Part shown: positions 11,479 through 22,648 of the stretch, piece by piece
Layout of the letters: each line of letters starts with the position of its first letter
How positions within the stretch are numbered: the stretch's first letter is position 1
Translations under genes and position numbers: made by a program
Source of the DNA: Diaporthe sp. PMI_573
Lineage: Eukaryota; Ascomycota; Sordariomycetes; Diaporthales; Diaporthaceae
DNA: 64,000 nucleotides
Reading direction: 5' to 3'
NCBI GenBank assembly: GCA_021399435.1
Contig: JAJTUP010000012.1
Coordinates: 62,001 to 126,000 of the forward strand
The notes under the pieces: generated by a model
Told to the model about the DNA's origin: nothing
What the model saw: only the letters and a program-made list of their open reading frames with translations
Databases searched by the model: none

Positions 11479-12581
11479 TGTTGCCGATTTTGGGGGCTGG
11501 CAGGGAGTAAGACCCGATGCTGCCACACGGTCGTTGGGTCTGGGGCGAGATGTGTTGATGTCAGTGGCTATGCACCTCTGTGTTTGCCTAAGCAGTCTGC
11601 TGGAGGATATTCGTTGTAGGTCTAAGAGCTTGTGAGGGTAGAGTTGAGGAGGGGATCGAGCTGGCGGACAGGGTAGGGGAAAGTTTCCAGAGGTTGATAG
11701 AGGCTCTGTGGCTGGCCCTGCAGGCAGCTGGAGTTCTGACGAGCACCACCACCCCGCGATCAACCCCAAACTCTCAGCCGTGGCCCCACTATGACGAAGC
11801 CTCCAGTCTGCCTAAGTGGCCGAGCGGCTAGCAAGGTACTCACTCAGGTATCTTGAACGCAAGAGCTGCTGTTAATCCACTGCCCTGAACAATGAGCGCC
11901 CTGGAAACCAGTGACTCTTTCCCTTTTGACAGGGCCTCATGACCCTTATGAACAGTGGCCTCACATCTCACCAAGCCTTCCGAGAGGGATGCAGAATACA
12001 GTAGGAAGCTCACGCACAAGCCCGGTATGCGTGCAGGTACCTTTATTTGGAATAAACTTGGTGATGCTCTCTCTTCATCTTGTACATGCTCATGTTCTGC
12101 AGCAACACAACAGCTTGCATCCAGACAATGCCACATTAGTGTGACACATTGCCAGTTTGTCCAGATCATACTGTGTAGAAAACAATATTTGAGCCTTCAT
12201 ACAATTCCGTTCTCCGCCCTGTCCAATCGTGGCAGCAAGCAGCAGGTACCTATAAACACGGCGGGTTACATGGCCGGGAGCTAGGGCCAGGTCCCCATCG
12301 GAGCTCACTGGCTCTAAGCAAGGCGTCACACGCCCCAGTCCCCCAGAACGCCTGGCTGCTGACCCGCTACACCAGTCCAAGGTCGGCCGACTGAGAGAGC
12401 CTGGAAACATTGGCACACCAACGACACCGCTTGCCTTCCTAGACCTCGGGTTTCCAGATCAACGTCGCCCACATCACATACCAGCGACAGCTGCAGCCTA
12501 CCTCACTTCAACCGTCCTCGCCAAAGCGCTGGCCACATTCGACCTGTCCACGCTCGCCCGCTCTCGAAACCACCTCTCGCA
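11479..12581. other. Divergent intergenic region (SHP1 / TOM13)
   Basis: About 1.1 kb that should hold promoters for SHP1 (minus) and TOM13 (plus). A tRNA-like A-box sequence near 11817-11832 is not followed by a B box or a matching acceptor strand. No coding exon is supported. Confidence 0.5.
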
Positions 12582-13032
12582 ATGGCGTCAGAAGAACCCT
12601 CGAACCCAATGGCCGAGTCCGGCGTCACCATCCGCTCTGACAGCGAGCAGTACTCAGCAGGCGAGGACATCTCCACGTCACCACCGTCGACCAACTCCCC
12701 CCCGCTGGTCCTGTACCAGCCGCCCACCCTTTTTGGCATCATACGCGGCGCCGCGATCAACCTGTTCCTGCCCTTCATCAACGGCATGATGCTCGGCTTT
12801 GGCGAGCTCTTTGCACACGAGGCAGCTTTCAGGTTAGGATGGAGCGGCACAAGGGTATGTAGTTGAGCTTGGAGCTCCTCGTCTCTGCTGAAGTGCCGTG
12901 ACTGACAGGATGCCCGCCCTCTAGATCTTCCCCCTGTCGAGGCGGCAACAACACCCCGCCGGTTCCGGCATCGAAGTCCGCGACAGGCCCAAGATGCAGC
13001 CCGGCCTGGACGACCTCACCAGCCTCGAGTGA
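12582..13032 (+). CDS. TOM13: Mitochondrial outer-membrane import factor Tom13/Mim1
   Basis: Small protein of the mitochondrial outer membrane (Mim1/Tom13) that helps insert alpha-helical outer-membrane proteins and assemble the TOM complex. Two exons, 12582-12854 and 12925-13032, give 126 residues; the 70 bp intron has a GTATGT donor and a CTCTAG acceptor, and joining yields WSGTR-IFPLSRR. The N-terminal 45 residues are Ser/Pro-rich and acidic. The single conserved membrane segment is in GIIRGAAINLFLPFINGMMLG with its GxxxG-like pattern, followed by ELFAHEAAFRLGW. The tail is hydrophilic and ends DDLTSLE. Length is normal for filamentous fungi. Confidence 0.93.
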
Positions 13033-14168
13033 CTAGCAGACCACCAGGACAGCTTCAACCCGAAATCTTAGCTGGCAGGCCGGACCAGGTTCGGAGCGTG
13101 GCCGTTGCGAGCTGGGACCGGACGAGTGGTGAGCTGGTTTTGGGCACACAAGAGCGGCGACACGCCGGCTTGGCGGTTACGGCGGTGCAAGCGGCAACGG
13201 CAAGACCTAGACGAAGTATGTGAAGAAGCAGAGATGGTATCTACCGTGCGAGGAGTCTCTCGAGGATCTCGGTTCGTTGTACATACGCTTAAGCGGTCAA
13301 GCGTTATGGAGGATATACCTGATGGCATGCGGCGAGTTGCCTTAGTCCAGCTTTGCATACCCAACAGGTCTAGAGGTCTACATATAGAGGCGAATGATCA
13401 ATCCAGTCCAGAATATCTGCCCTCAACCGCCAGCACACCAAAGACTGCCGTAAAAGTGCTCATCATCAGTTGCTCGTTTTTCCGGAACCAAGAACCATGC
13501 GCGGGCGTTTCAAATGCCTTCGCAGAGGCAGTATCCTATGCAGCATAACAAAATAAAAAGGCTCTCTCTTTTTCTTTGTTGCGCGCGTTGCAGCGATGTA
13601 GACGACTCAGAATATGTGCCAACAGACATACTACATCGGGCGTCTAACATAGAGTCCTGTTGGGAACGGCCCCCTACCGCCCACTACGTAGTGCTTCATG
13701 TGACGCTGCAATGTCGATGACATGACATATGCCTGGATGATCGCGTTAGATATCCACGGATGCGAGATCTCTTGCTTTTCGCTCATCTGCCGAACTGCTC
13801 GAAGAATGGGCACCGATGAGGCGTAACGGTGTGAGTTGAGGGAGACCTAGACAGTCAAGTACCCAGGTACCCTAGTAACCCAGCGTGCCCAGCGTGCCCA
13901 GCGCTCGACCCCAACGCGGGAAGCTCTCCTGTTGCCGGCCGGGAACCAGGTGCCGGCCTGGGCCGGAACAATCCAAAATTTAACGAACATCATCGTTCGC
14001 GATCCCAGTGAGCGACACATGCTCAGCAGAGTTCGACAGAGCTCCAGCGATCGCCATGATTCCAAGTAGGGGTATCGCGCGGCTCAGCCCGAGCTTTTCG
14101 TTCCAAAATCAAGTGCGTGCAGCCGAGTATCATATGGCCATGGCGGCGTGAATGGAGAGAGCTGACCA
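13033..14168. other. Intergenic region (TOM13 / OXA1)
   Basis: About 1.1 kb downstream of TOM13 and upstream of OXA1. It holds the 3' end signals of TOM13 and the promoter of OXA1; a short tandem 'ccagcgtgc' duplication lies near 13880-13900. No gene seen. Confidence 0.5.
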
Positions 14169-15638
14169 TTGCGTGCGCAGATATTCTCCAGAGCTCCGTG
14201 TCGCTCAATACCGCGACAGGCCAGATCAGTCGCAAGCACACGGCAGTTTGGCACGACTCTCAAGACCAACGGCAGGCCCTACCACGGCGCGTACTCGACC
14301 AGCATCTCCCACGGGAGCAGAATAGGAGCTGCCGCCATCCTCTCCTCCCAGTCCGTCCTCCTCCCGTCGACACGCCAGGCGCGATACGCCTCCACTGGCT
14401 CTGGCCCTTCACCCGCAGAGTGGGCCGCATCCTCGCCGTCGTCCTTCACTACCCCCTCCGAGTTCCCCTCCGACTTCTCCTCGCTCTCGGATCTCGATGG
14501 CGCATCCCTTCTCAACGCCCCCGAAACGATCGGCTACCTGCACAACCTTGGCCTTGACTATGGCTGGGGCGTGACCGCCCTGAGCCAATGGTGGGTCGAG
14601 CACCTTCATATATGGGGCGGACTGCCCTGGTGGGCATCCATCATCGGCTTTGCCGCCATCGTGCGGCTCGCCCTGGCCAAGCCCGCCCTGGTCGCCCAGC
14701 AGGAGAGCGTCAAAATGAACAAGATGCGCAAGGACCCGCTGTTCAACTCGCTCCAGGAGAAGTTCACCATGGCGCTTGCCGGCGGCGCCGCCATGCCCCA
14801 GGCTGAGATGATGCAGCTGCGTCTACAGATGGCCCTCGTGCGGGAGCGCTATGACGTCAAGACCTGGAAGATGTTCCTGCCCATGCTGCAGGCGCCCATT
14901 GCCTTCGGCATGTTCAGGTTGACCACCGGAATGGCTTCGCTGCCTGTGCCGGGCCTCGACACTGCTGGAATACTTTGGTTCACAGACCTGACGGCCCCTG
15001 ACCCCTACATGATACTGCCGCTTGTGAGCTCTGTCATGATGTATCTCAGCATAAAGGCAAGTCCAGGGCCCTCCTATCCCGCTAATTGGACAAAAGTTCG
15101 TCAAACTAACACAAATATCCGATAATAGCGCGCAATCCCATATATGAGCCCCCAGCAAGCAGCCTTCATGAAAGTCACGCCGTTCATCCTCGGCCCTCTC
15201 GGTTTCTTCATCACCTACAAGATGGGCGCCGCCGTACAAGTGTTCTTCGCCGCCACTGCCATACTCCAGTTCCTTCAGACGACCTTCTTCCACATTGGCT
15301 GGATCCGCAGAGCCGCAGGTCTTCCGCCCCTAGAGGAGCTGAAGCAGAACGCGAGCGGCGGCCCCAAGCCCTTCACCAACCCCGGAGGAGTGCAGTACCA
15401 GGCCCCCCGCACTGTCAACACCACTGCCACAGAGAGTACCTCCGATTCGGAGAACCCCGTCCAGGCATTCAAGGGCGCGTGGGCTGGCATTCAGGAGAAG
15501 CTGAAGAAGCGGAACGAGAACAACGCGCAGAAGAACACGCACAGGACAGCCGCTGAGTACGAGAAGAAGAGAATTCAGGAGGAGCACGAGCAGTACCTGA
15601 GGAGGAAGAGGGCGGCTGAGAAACACGAGAGGAAATGA
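14169..15638 (+). CDS. OXA1: Oxa1/YidC-type mitochondrial inner-membrane insertase
   Basis: Inserts mitochondrially made and some imported proteins into the inner membrane. Exons 14169-15056 and 15129-15638 give 465 residues. The N-terminus is Arg/Ser-rich without acids (MRAQIFSRAPCRSIPRQARS), a typical mitochondrial presequence. The YidC/Oxa1 core starts at about residue 130 (WWVEHLHIWGGLPWWASII), includes MFLPMLQAPIAFGMFR, and ends near the IGWIRRAAGLP segment. The charged C-terminal tail, rich in Lys/Glu (EKLKKRNENN to KRAAEKHERK), fits the ribosome-binding coiled coil of Oxa1. The 72 bp intron starts with GC, not GT (AAG|GCAAGT...ATAG|CGC); without it the frame closes at 15125. Confidence 0.93.
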
Positions 15639-16126
15639 TCATTTGCGGAAGTGTCACTAGACTTGAAGCACCACAATCCTGGGAGCGCGTTGAAAAGCCC
15701 CGAGAGGTGGTAGCAGGTCGGAGTACCACGCGTGCTTGACACCTGGCGCTCCTTGGACCAGAGACGGAGCATCTCGCAGCTGTCTAGAGCATTGGGAACA
15801 TTGCCCACATTTGTAGAAAACCATACTCCAAAATCTATGTACAACATGAAACAAACACGTCCAGGAGAGGGTGCCCAGACAAGACATCACTTTGAGTTTT
15901 GGGAACATTGACGTCAAGTTCACCCGCCTACAACAACCGACAGCCGGAAGACTACCTGTTGCTGCTGTGTTATGTGGTTTGACTGGACTGTTCCAGCCAT
16001 CTGACCGGGCAATCTAATATGTCTCTTGTGCTGGTCTGTATATTGTGCCCTTATCGTGATATCCTCTTCCGCTTCAAGACAAATACTCACGTTAAGCAGG
16101 TCTGGGCATCGCATTGAACTTACTCT
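15639..16126. other. Intergenic region between convergent genes
   Basis: About 0.5 kb between the 3' ends of OXA1 and the GH78 gene. Nothing recognisable beyond expected 3' untranslated sequence. Confidence 0.5.
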
Positions 16127-18945
16127 TCAAGGCACAAAATACGCCGGAATCTCGTTACCCTGCGCGCCTTGTATCGGCGCAGGCGGCCAGTCGGGATCCT
16201 CCTCCCACTCCGTCTCGAAAGTATACTCACCACTGCCCACCGTCTCGTCCACACCATTCAATACAACCCGAGCCTCACCATTGGGCGGCACCGTGACCTT
16301 CGTGGCCATCTTTCGGCCCTCAATCTTCCAGGCGACGGAGTAAGGCCCGTACGGGGAGTCAAAGGACGTCTGCGCGTGACGGATCGTCCCGCCCGGCCTC
16401 GGGGAGACTAGGGCGGTCTTCCAGCCGGGCGAGGCCGGACTCAGGCCGCCGACCGTCCTGTGCAGGAAGTCGCACACGGATCCGAGGGCGTAGTGGTTAA
16501 AAGAAGTCATCTGGCCCGGGTTGATGGTGCCGTCGGGCAGCATCGAGTTCCAGCGTTCCCACTGCGTGGCTCACGATTAGACACAGACAGCGTTCTGGGG
16601 GGAAAGACTCGGGGCTGTGTAGGTACACTCACGATAGTCGTCGCGCCCATCCCCACGGGGTACAGCCAGCTAGGGCAATCGCGCTCCTGCAGCATCCTGT
16701 ACGCGTGGCCGAGCATGCCGTGGTCGGCGAGCACCTGCAGGATCACGGGCGTGCCCGCGAAGCCCGTGGTGATCTTGAACGCCTCCCACCGGACCATCCA
16801 GTCGAGCCTCGCCCTCGCGGTCCGGGTCTGCTCCTCCGACCCGAACAGGCCGAAGAGCAGGGCCAGGATGTACGCGGCCTGTGTGTCGCACGCCAGGCGG
16901 CCCGTCTTCGTGACGTACTCGGCGCGGAACGTCTCGGTCATCTCGTCTGCCTTGGTGGCGTAGGCGGTGGCGGCTTCGGCCTTGTCGAGTAGCCTGGCGA
17001 TGTCCGCCGCGAGCCTCGTCGCGTGGATGAGGTAGGCGTTGGCGACCAGGTAGGGGTCGGTCGGGCTGTGGCCTGGGAGCTGTGGGGGGGACCGGGGATC
17101 CAGCCAGTCGCCGTATTGGGGGGTGCTGTCTGCGTAGAAGCCGTGTTCGTTGCGAGGGACGCCGTGGTCGAGCCACATCTTCATGCTCTCGAACTGTCTC
17201 TCAAGTATGCCCCTGTCGCCGGAGGACTTGTACAGATCCCACGGCGTTATGATGGAGCAGTCGGCCCAGACGGCCATCGGTCGATTTTCAGGGTGTCTTG
17301 GAGGGATCGGAATCTTGGGGACAATCACGGGCACCACGCCTCCCGTGTCTCTCTGGTCTGCTTTCAGGTCTTGAAGCCACTCGCCAAGGAAGGCAGCGGT
17401 GTCAAAGAGGTAGCTCGCGGTTGGTGTGAATACCTGTATGTCACCTGTCCAGCCCAGTCGTTCATCGCGCTGTGGGCAGTCGGTCGGGACTGAGACGAAA
17501 TTGCCTCGCATTGACCAGACGGTGTTCTCATGAAGTTGGTTGATGGAAGCATGTGAACAGGTGAAAGTGCCTGTGCGACGAAGGTCGGAGGAGATAACGA
17601 CGGCTTTGAAATCAGACAGGGACAGTTGGTCGTATCCAGTGATTTCTGCGTATCTAAATTCGAGTTAGATAGCACTGGACTGAGTGAAGTATTTCTAGAA
17701 TAGAACGACATACCTAAAGCCGTACCAGGAGAATCTTGATTCGTAGCCCTTCGTCTTACCCCCAAGATGGATGATATTCTCGGCCTTGGCTGTTCTCAAA
17801 GGCCTAGTTCCGAGTTCACCATGCTCGAGAACTTCGGCATGCCTGATCACGACTGTATCGCCTTTCTCTCCCGGGATATCTATCAGTACTTTTAACCAGC
17901 CGACAAGGTTCTGGCCGAAATCCAGCACCTTCTTTCCTTTCGGTGTGGTGATGAGTTCTTTGGGCTCGATCTCCATGATGCGCCTCACTGGGGCAACATC
18001 GGGGGCAATGAGCTCTGCAGAAGGGAAGCCAACGTCTTCAACCTGGCCACTCTTGGTTGAAGAGAATGTAGTTGTAGACCATGTGGGATCATCCAATGTC
18101 GTATCAAAGATCTCACCATTGTAGATTTCCGCCCCCAGGATGGGGCCTTCAAGCCACTCCCACGAAGTGTCAGTGGCACACACAACCTCGCCGTTGTACT
18201 CCAGCTGGCCGAGGAAACTCAATCGGTCGCCCCAAATATTGGAGACTCCCGGCCTCCCGAGCCTCCCTGCGTACCAGCCTTCTGCGACGTATGCCCCAAT
18301 GACATTCTCGCCGTCAACCAGGTACTCAGACACGTCGTATGTCTGATAGTGCAGACGATGATTGTAAGATTGCCAGCCCGGCGCGAGGAGCTCGTCGCCA
18401 ACCACCCTGCCGTTAACTTCGACCTGGTATATGCCGTGCGCGGTGGCGTAAAGCCTCGCGGAGCCACCCGCTGAGCAGGAAAAGGTCTTTCTGACGCGGA
18501 ATGGCCGCTTGGGCCTTTCCCGGTCCTGCGCGGGGCCAGAGATGAGCCTCGCCACCCAATCGGAGCGCTCCAGGAGGGCAGCCTCTATGGTCAGAGTTGC
18601 CCAGTTGGTGCGCGAGCCATCTTGGCCTATAGCGCACACCTTGACGTCCACCGCCTCGCGAGATGATAGTGGCGAGGTCGGCCATGGGACAAGTAGAGAC
18701 TCAGAGGAAGTCACGTTGAATTTTTCATATTGTCCTCTGCGAGAGATGACCAGAGTGTACGAAGCTTGAACCCATCCTTTCCTGGGCGAGGGGCATTATT
18801 ATTAGCTGATCGTTCAGGTGCGGTCTTGGCGGGGGACGTACACCGTGGTAGATTCGAAGCGCCAGGAGAGTCTTGGACGACCGTGAAAGATTGAGAAGCC
18901 ATTGTGATGGTGCTCTACGCTGAGAGCCGCGATCCGAACAGACAT
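16127..18945 (-). CDS. GH78 alpha-L-rhamnosidase
   Basis: Glycoside hydrolase family 78 enzyme that releases terminal alpha-L-rhamnose, for example from plant flavonoid glycosides or pectin side chains. Four exons on the minus strand: 18842-18945, 17714-18781, 16633-17653, 16127-16561; phases agree and total 875 residues, typical for GH78. The start is set by the exon-1 reading LSVEHHHNGF then GRPRLSWRFE, the usual N-terminal family motif, in a frame different from the longer-looking ATG at 18902. The catalytic-domain motif CPQRDERLGWTGD is at about residues 450-462 and GATTI-WERWNSM spans the last intron; these carry the acid residues expected of the inverting mechanism. No signal peptide is visible, so it may be intracellular. 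The divergent neighbour is a sugar transporter. Confidence 0.92.
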
Positions 18946-19648
18946 ATTTTGGAACCGTTTCTTCAGATTATTTCTTGATAGCACAATAGCTGAGTGACAC
19001 TCTGGAATATCAAGTAACTCACGCTTCGAAACAAGATTACCGTAAAGTCCAGTGGGCAGTCAGCCTCGAATAATTCACACCTTATCGTAGCAGTTGGTCA
19101 ATATTTTGTAGCTCTGCGCAGGCAACCCCAAGGATAGTGTCAGCAGATGGCGACTTTTGGAGTTCTTCGGTGGAGATATGTCCCGAGTTACTAGTGTTAC
19201 TCCCCATTTCTTTACGCGTATTCAGGGGAGGTTCGTGAGGAGTAGTATCACTTAAAACCAGTCATTGGGCACCATAGGGAGCCAAGTCCGTTGTACCCTA
19301 GCTCCGCCCAGACTTCCCCAGATTTTCCCCAGCCTTCCCCGGCTCAACATCGGCATCCTCGCTTTCGTTCCAGGCCCAATAGGCATGAGACCCTCTCAGA
19401 TAATGCAACCTAATTGCCGAGATATCGATCATCTCCTGTGGTGATCCCTGAGGACCAGTCGTGTATTCTTTGTAAGTCGGTTCATAAATGCACCGAGTCC
19501 TAGACATTTGGCCACGACGTTTGTTGAGGCTTAAAACATTCGTCTCCCCTTGTGTGGCAATGGTGTAAGTCTTTGCCTATCTCGAGTCGTGTACTCTCTT
19601 TCTTTTGATCTACATATACCCTCGCTGTTAAATTCCGGCAACGCAAAT
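18946..19648. promoter_or_regulatory. Shared divergent promoter region, rhamnosidase / sugar transporter
   Basis: 703 bp between the start codons of the GH78 gene (minus) and the MFS sugar transporter (plus). No coding exon is supported. The arrangement suggests co-regulation, but I could not identify a specific operator by eye. Confidence 0.45.
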
Positions 19649-21731
19649 ATGGCGCCAAAGCCTCCCGACGCAGAAGCAAAGCCACCTGTCGAGCATAATG
19701 AGATCGGCCAGGAAAGGGTGGTCCTCAAGTCCGATCACGATGTTCTAGGTATTTGGCAAACGGTCAAGAAATTCAAAAAGGTTTATAATTAACTACATGT
19801 CTCGTTAAGACATGCGACCAGAAAATGACTGCTAACACAAGGCACAGGCCGTTCTCGTCTGCAACCTGCTCTGTATCGCCGCCGCAGCCGACGGTTATCA
19901 GATTAAACTCAATGGTAAGTGAACAAATGCTTAATACCCAGCCGCCCTTTGCGTATCTATTCTCTTCCTGTCCAAAAGCTGACACATGGCCGCCACAACC
20001 ACAGGAAACGTAATCGCGAACCAAGGCTTCATCCAACACTTCGGCTTCCAGAACGCGCAGGGGAGATGGTACCTGGAGGCCCGGTACACCGCACTGTGGG
20101 GCGCGATGCAGTCGCTGGGCCAGCTCATCGGGATGTTGCTCCTCAACCCCATCTCGGACAGGATCGGCCGCAAGGTCACCCTATATGTCCTCTGGGTGAT
20201 CCTGGCGGGTTCGCTGTTAATCGAGACCTTTGCGCGCGACTGGAGGGACTGGACGGGAGCCAAGATCCTCGCTGGCACCGGGATAGGTGCCATCCAGTCC
20301 ACGTTGCCCGTCTACATATCCGAGTGGTCCCCTGCGAACATCCGCGGGGCTATGGTCCTGGTGTATGGGTTCTGGAACTCGTTTGGCAAATTCATGCCCC
20401 TGCTGGTCCTCCTCCTGGTCCAGGAGTCGAACCCGTTGAACTTCCGGGTGCCTATCCTGACGCAGTGGGCTTTCCTGGGCCTCATGCTGCCGATATTCCT
20501 CTGGCTCCCCGAAACACCAGGTGAGTCTCGCATTATATGCTTTCTTTCCCCTGCCCACCGGGACCACAAGTGCCGTTCGTTGACATACAACATGCAGCGT
20601 ACTTCGCCGCCCGGGGCCTCGACGACAAGGGCAAAGCCGCCCTCCGCCGCGTCCACGGGGGCGTCCTCAACTACGACATCGAGGTCGAGTATGCCATCAT
20701 CAAGAACACCATCCTGGAGGAGCAGCAGAGGGCATACGAGATGGACCCCAAGACCCTCAGCGGGGTCCTGCGCTCGTACCTCGACTGCTTCAGGGGCGCC
20801 GACCTCCGGAGGACCCTCGGATCGACCCTGCCCATCTGCGCCCAGCAGCTGACGGGGCTCGCCTTCCTGAGCGTCTACGCGAGCTTGTTCTTCAAGCAGA
20901 GCGGCTTCGACAATGCTTTTCTGATCACTACCATCATGGGTAAGTTAAGACAGCTGTCCTCACTCGCGGCTGGTTTGCGCGAGTTGGCACACCTGCTTAC
21001 GAGACACTTCCCCACAGAGATCCTCTCCCTCGTCACCGCGACAGGGCTCATACTGTTAACCGACCGCTTCGGCCGCCGACTCGTGGTCGTCGTGGCGTCC
21101 ATACTCTGCTCTGTGACGCTGCTTGTGGTGGGCGTCCTCGGCCAGGTCGAGCACACGAAGCCGCTCCAGGGTTTCCTAATCTTTACCGTCTGCCTCTGGG
21201 CACTCGGAAATAACGCCCGTGAGTACAGCCACCACTTTCGCCGAGCCGATATTATCTCTAGGCTAGATGCCTGCTAACTGTGTAAAGTCGGACAACTCGG
21301 CTGGGCTTTTGTCGGCGAGGTCTCCTCGCAGCGCCTCCGCGCCAGGACGGCCGGACTAGCAGCCGCCATGTCGGTGGTGTTCGGCCTGACGTTCAACACC
21401 GCCGTGCCGGTCATACGTGAGTTCTTCCCCCTACATTTTCTCCGGCGCTGTGTCGCCACCATCACAGATGACCTGTTGCTAACCCGTGATATAAATCGTA
21501 GTCGACACCGAGGGCGCCAACTGGGGATACAATACGGCCTGGCTCTTCTTCGGCCTCGGCTCCCTCGTCTGTGTCCTGGTCTGGTTCTACGTGCCCGAGC
21601 CGTCGCAGCGCAACTATGCCGAGATGGATGAGATGTACACCAACGGCGTCCCCGCCAGGAAGATGAGGAAATATGTCACCGAGGTGCAGCTTGCTCAGCA
21701 GCAGCAGATTGTCGAGGCCGAGAAGCTTTAG
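19649..21731 (+). CDS. MFS sugar transporter (maltose/alpha-glucoside permease-like)
   Basis: Proton-coupled sugar importer of the major facilitator superfamily, sugar porter family, plasma membrane, 12 predicted spans. Seven exons: 19649-19780, 19848-19914, 20005-20520, 20598-20939, 21018-21218, 21288-21416, 21502-21731; total 538 residues with all phases matching. Motifs are ADGYQIKLNGNVIANQGF in helix 1, DRIGRK in loop 2-3, LPETP after helix 6, QQLTG in helix 7 and DRFGRR in loop 8-9. The start resembles fungal maltose-type permeases, but next to a rhamnosidase it may carry rhamnose or a rhamnoside. The first donor is a weak GTTTAT, so the exon 1 boundary is the least certain part. Confidence 0.9.
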
Positions 21732-22648
21732 TAGTTTGCTGGGTTATCCGGGTTATCATACCTGCCGAATGAGAATATCTGTCTTTGGTCGGTGTTCTCT
21801 GGCACAAGCTTTCAAACTAATCACAACCCATGTATGAAGCGATAAGGCCGCCTTCCTTGCGAGCGTGACGCGGATTTTCAGCCTAGGGGATCCCGCGTGG
21901 ATTCTCAGCCTGAACGTCGTTGAACGACTGCGGTAGAAAATGGTGGAAGCCATGCAACTACATAGGAAATTCGGCCGCCCTCTTGTGGCGATTGGGCTGC
22001 CATAGCCTCAATGTCTGCGAAGAAAGTGGTTCGAAATGCCCTTGGAAATGTCCAATGGCAGGAGTGCCTTGGATCTTGAAAGTTCTCCTTTCCCAAGGCT
22101 GCCGTCCTTGAGTTCCGAAGCGCACACGTCTGGAGCTCCTTGGCAGTCGAGGCAGCTTCACTCCGGGGTAGAGCGGCATATCCAGTCTAGATTGAGATAC
22201 AACCAGGTGCCTGAAAACAAGGCAGCCCACACAACTCCTCGAGACCTCACTCGTGACACAAATAAGTCGATGCTTGTACACCAGATGTGTTCCATTGAAT
22301 TGAATTTTTCCACAGCCCACTCCGGGGCCAGGTGCGCGCGCAAGACGCGCACTGTTGAGCCAACACATTTATCTGAAGCGTGGCCACGCATCTCTGCGCT
22401 GTTTACTACAAAAATGATTTGTTTCTCAAAAAATAACATATCGCACACAAAACGATGAATCCCGCTGACATTAGGCACATCTTTTTTTCGTAGAGGTCGT
22501 TTCCGTTTCACCCTTCCCTTCGCGCTCATTTCTCATCGTGATGAGGGAGGGGAGGAAGAAGCCCATTGGGGTATATTCGACAAAACTCGATCCGTGGTTG
22601 GTCACCGGCCTCTCTCTAGAATGGGTATAAACAGGCGGCGGCGCACCA
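21732..22648. other. Intergenic region between convergent genes
   Basis: About 0.9 kb between the 3' ends of the sugar transporter and URC4. Short frames only; no feature recognised. Confidence 0.5.

Noticed and set aside
11809..11840. tRNA-like start (TGGCCGAGCGGCTAGC) resembling a Ser/Leu tRNA D-arm and A box
   Set aside because: No B box, no anticodon stem and no complementary acceptor strand downstream, so at most a tRNA fragment or chance match.
18711..18902. ATG at 18902 as start of the rhamnosidase
   Set aside because: It reads the first exon in the wrong frame; the ATG at 18945 gives the conserved GRPRLSWRF motif and a phase-correct junction.
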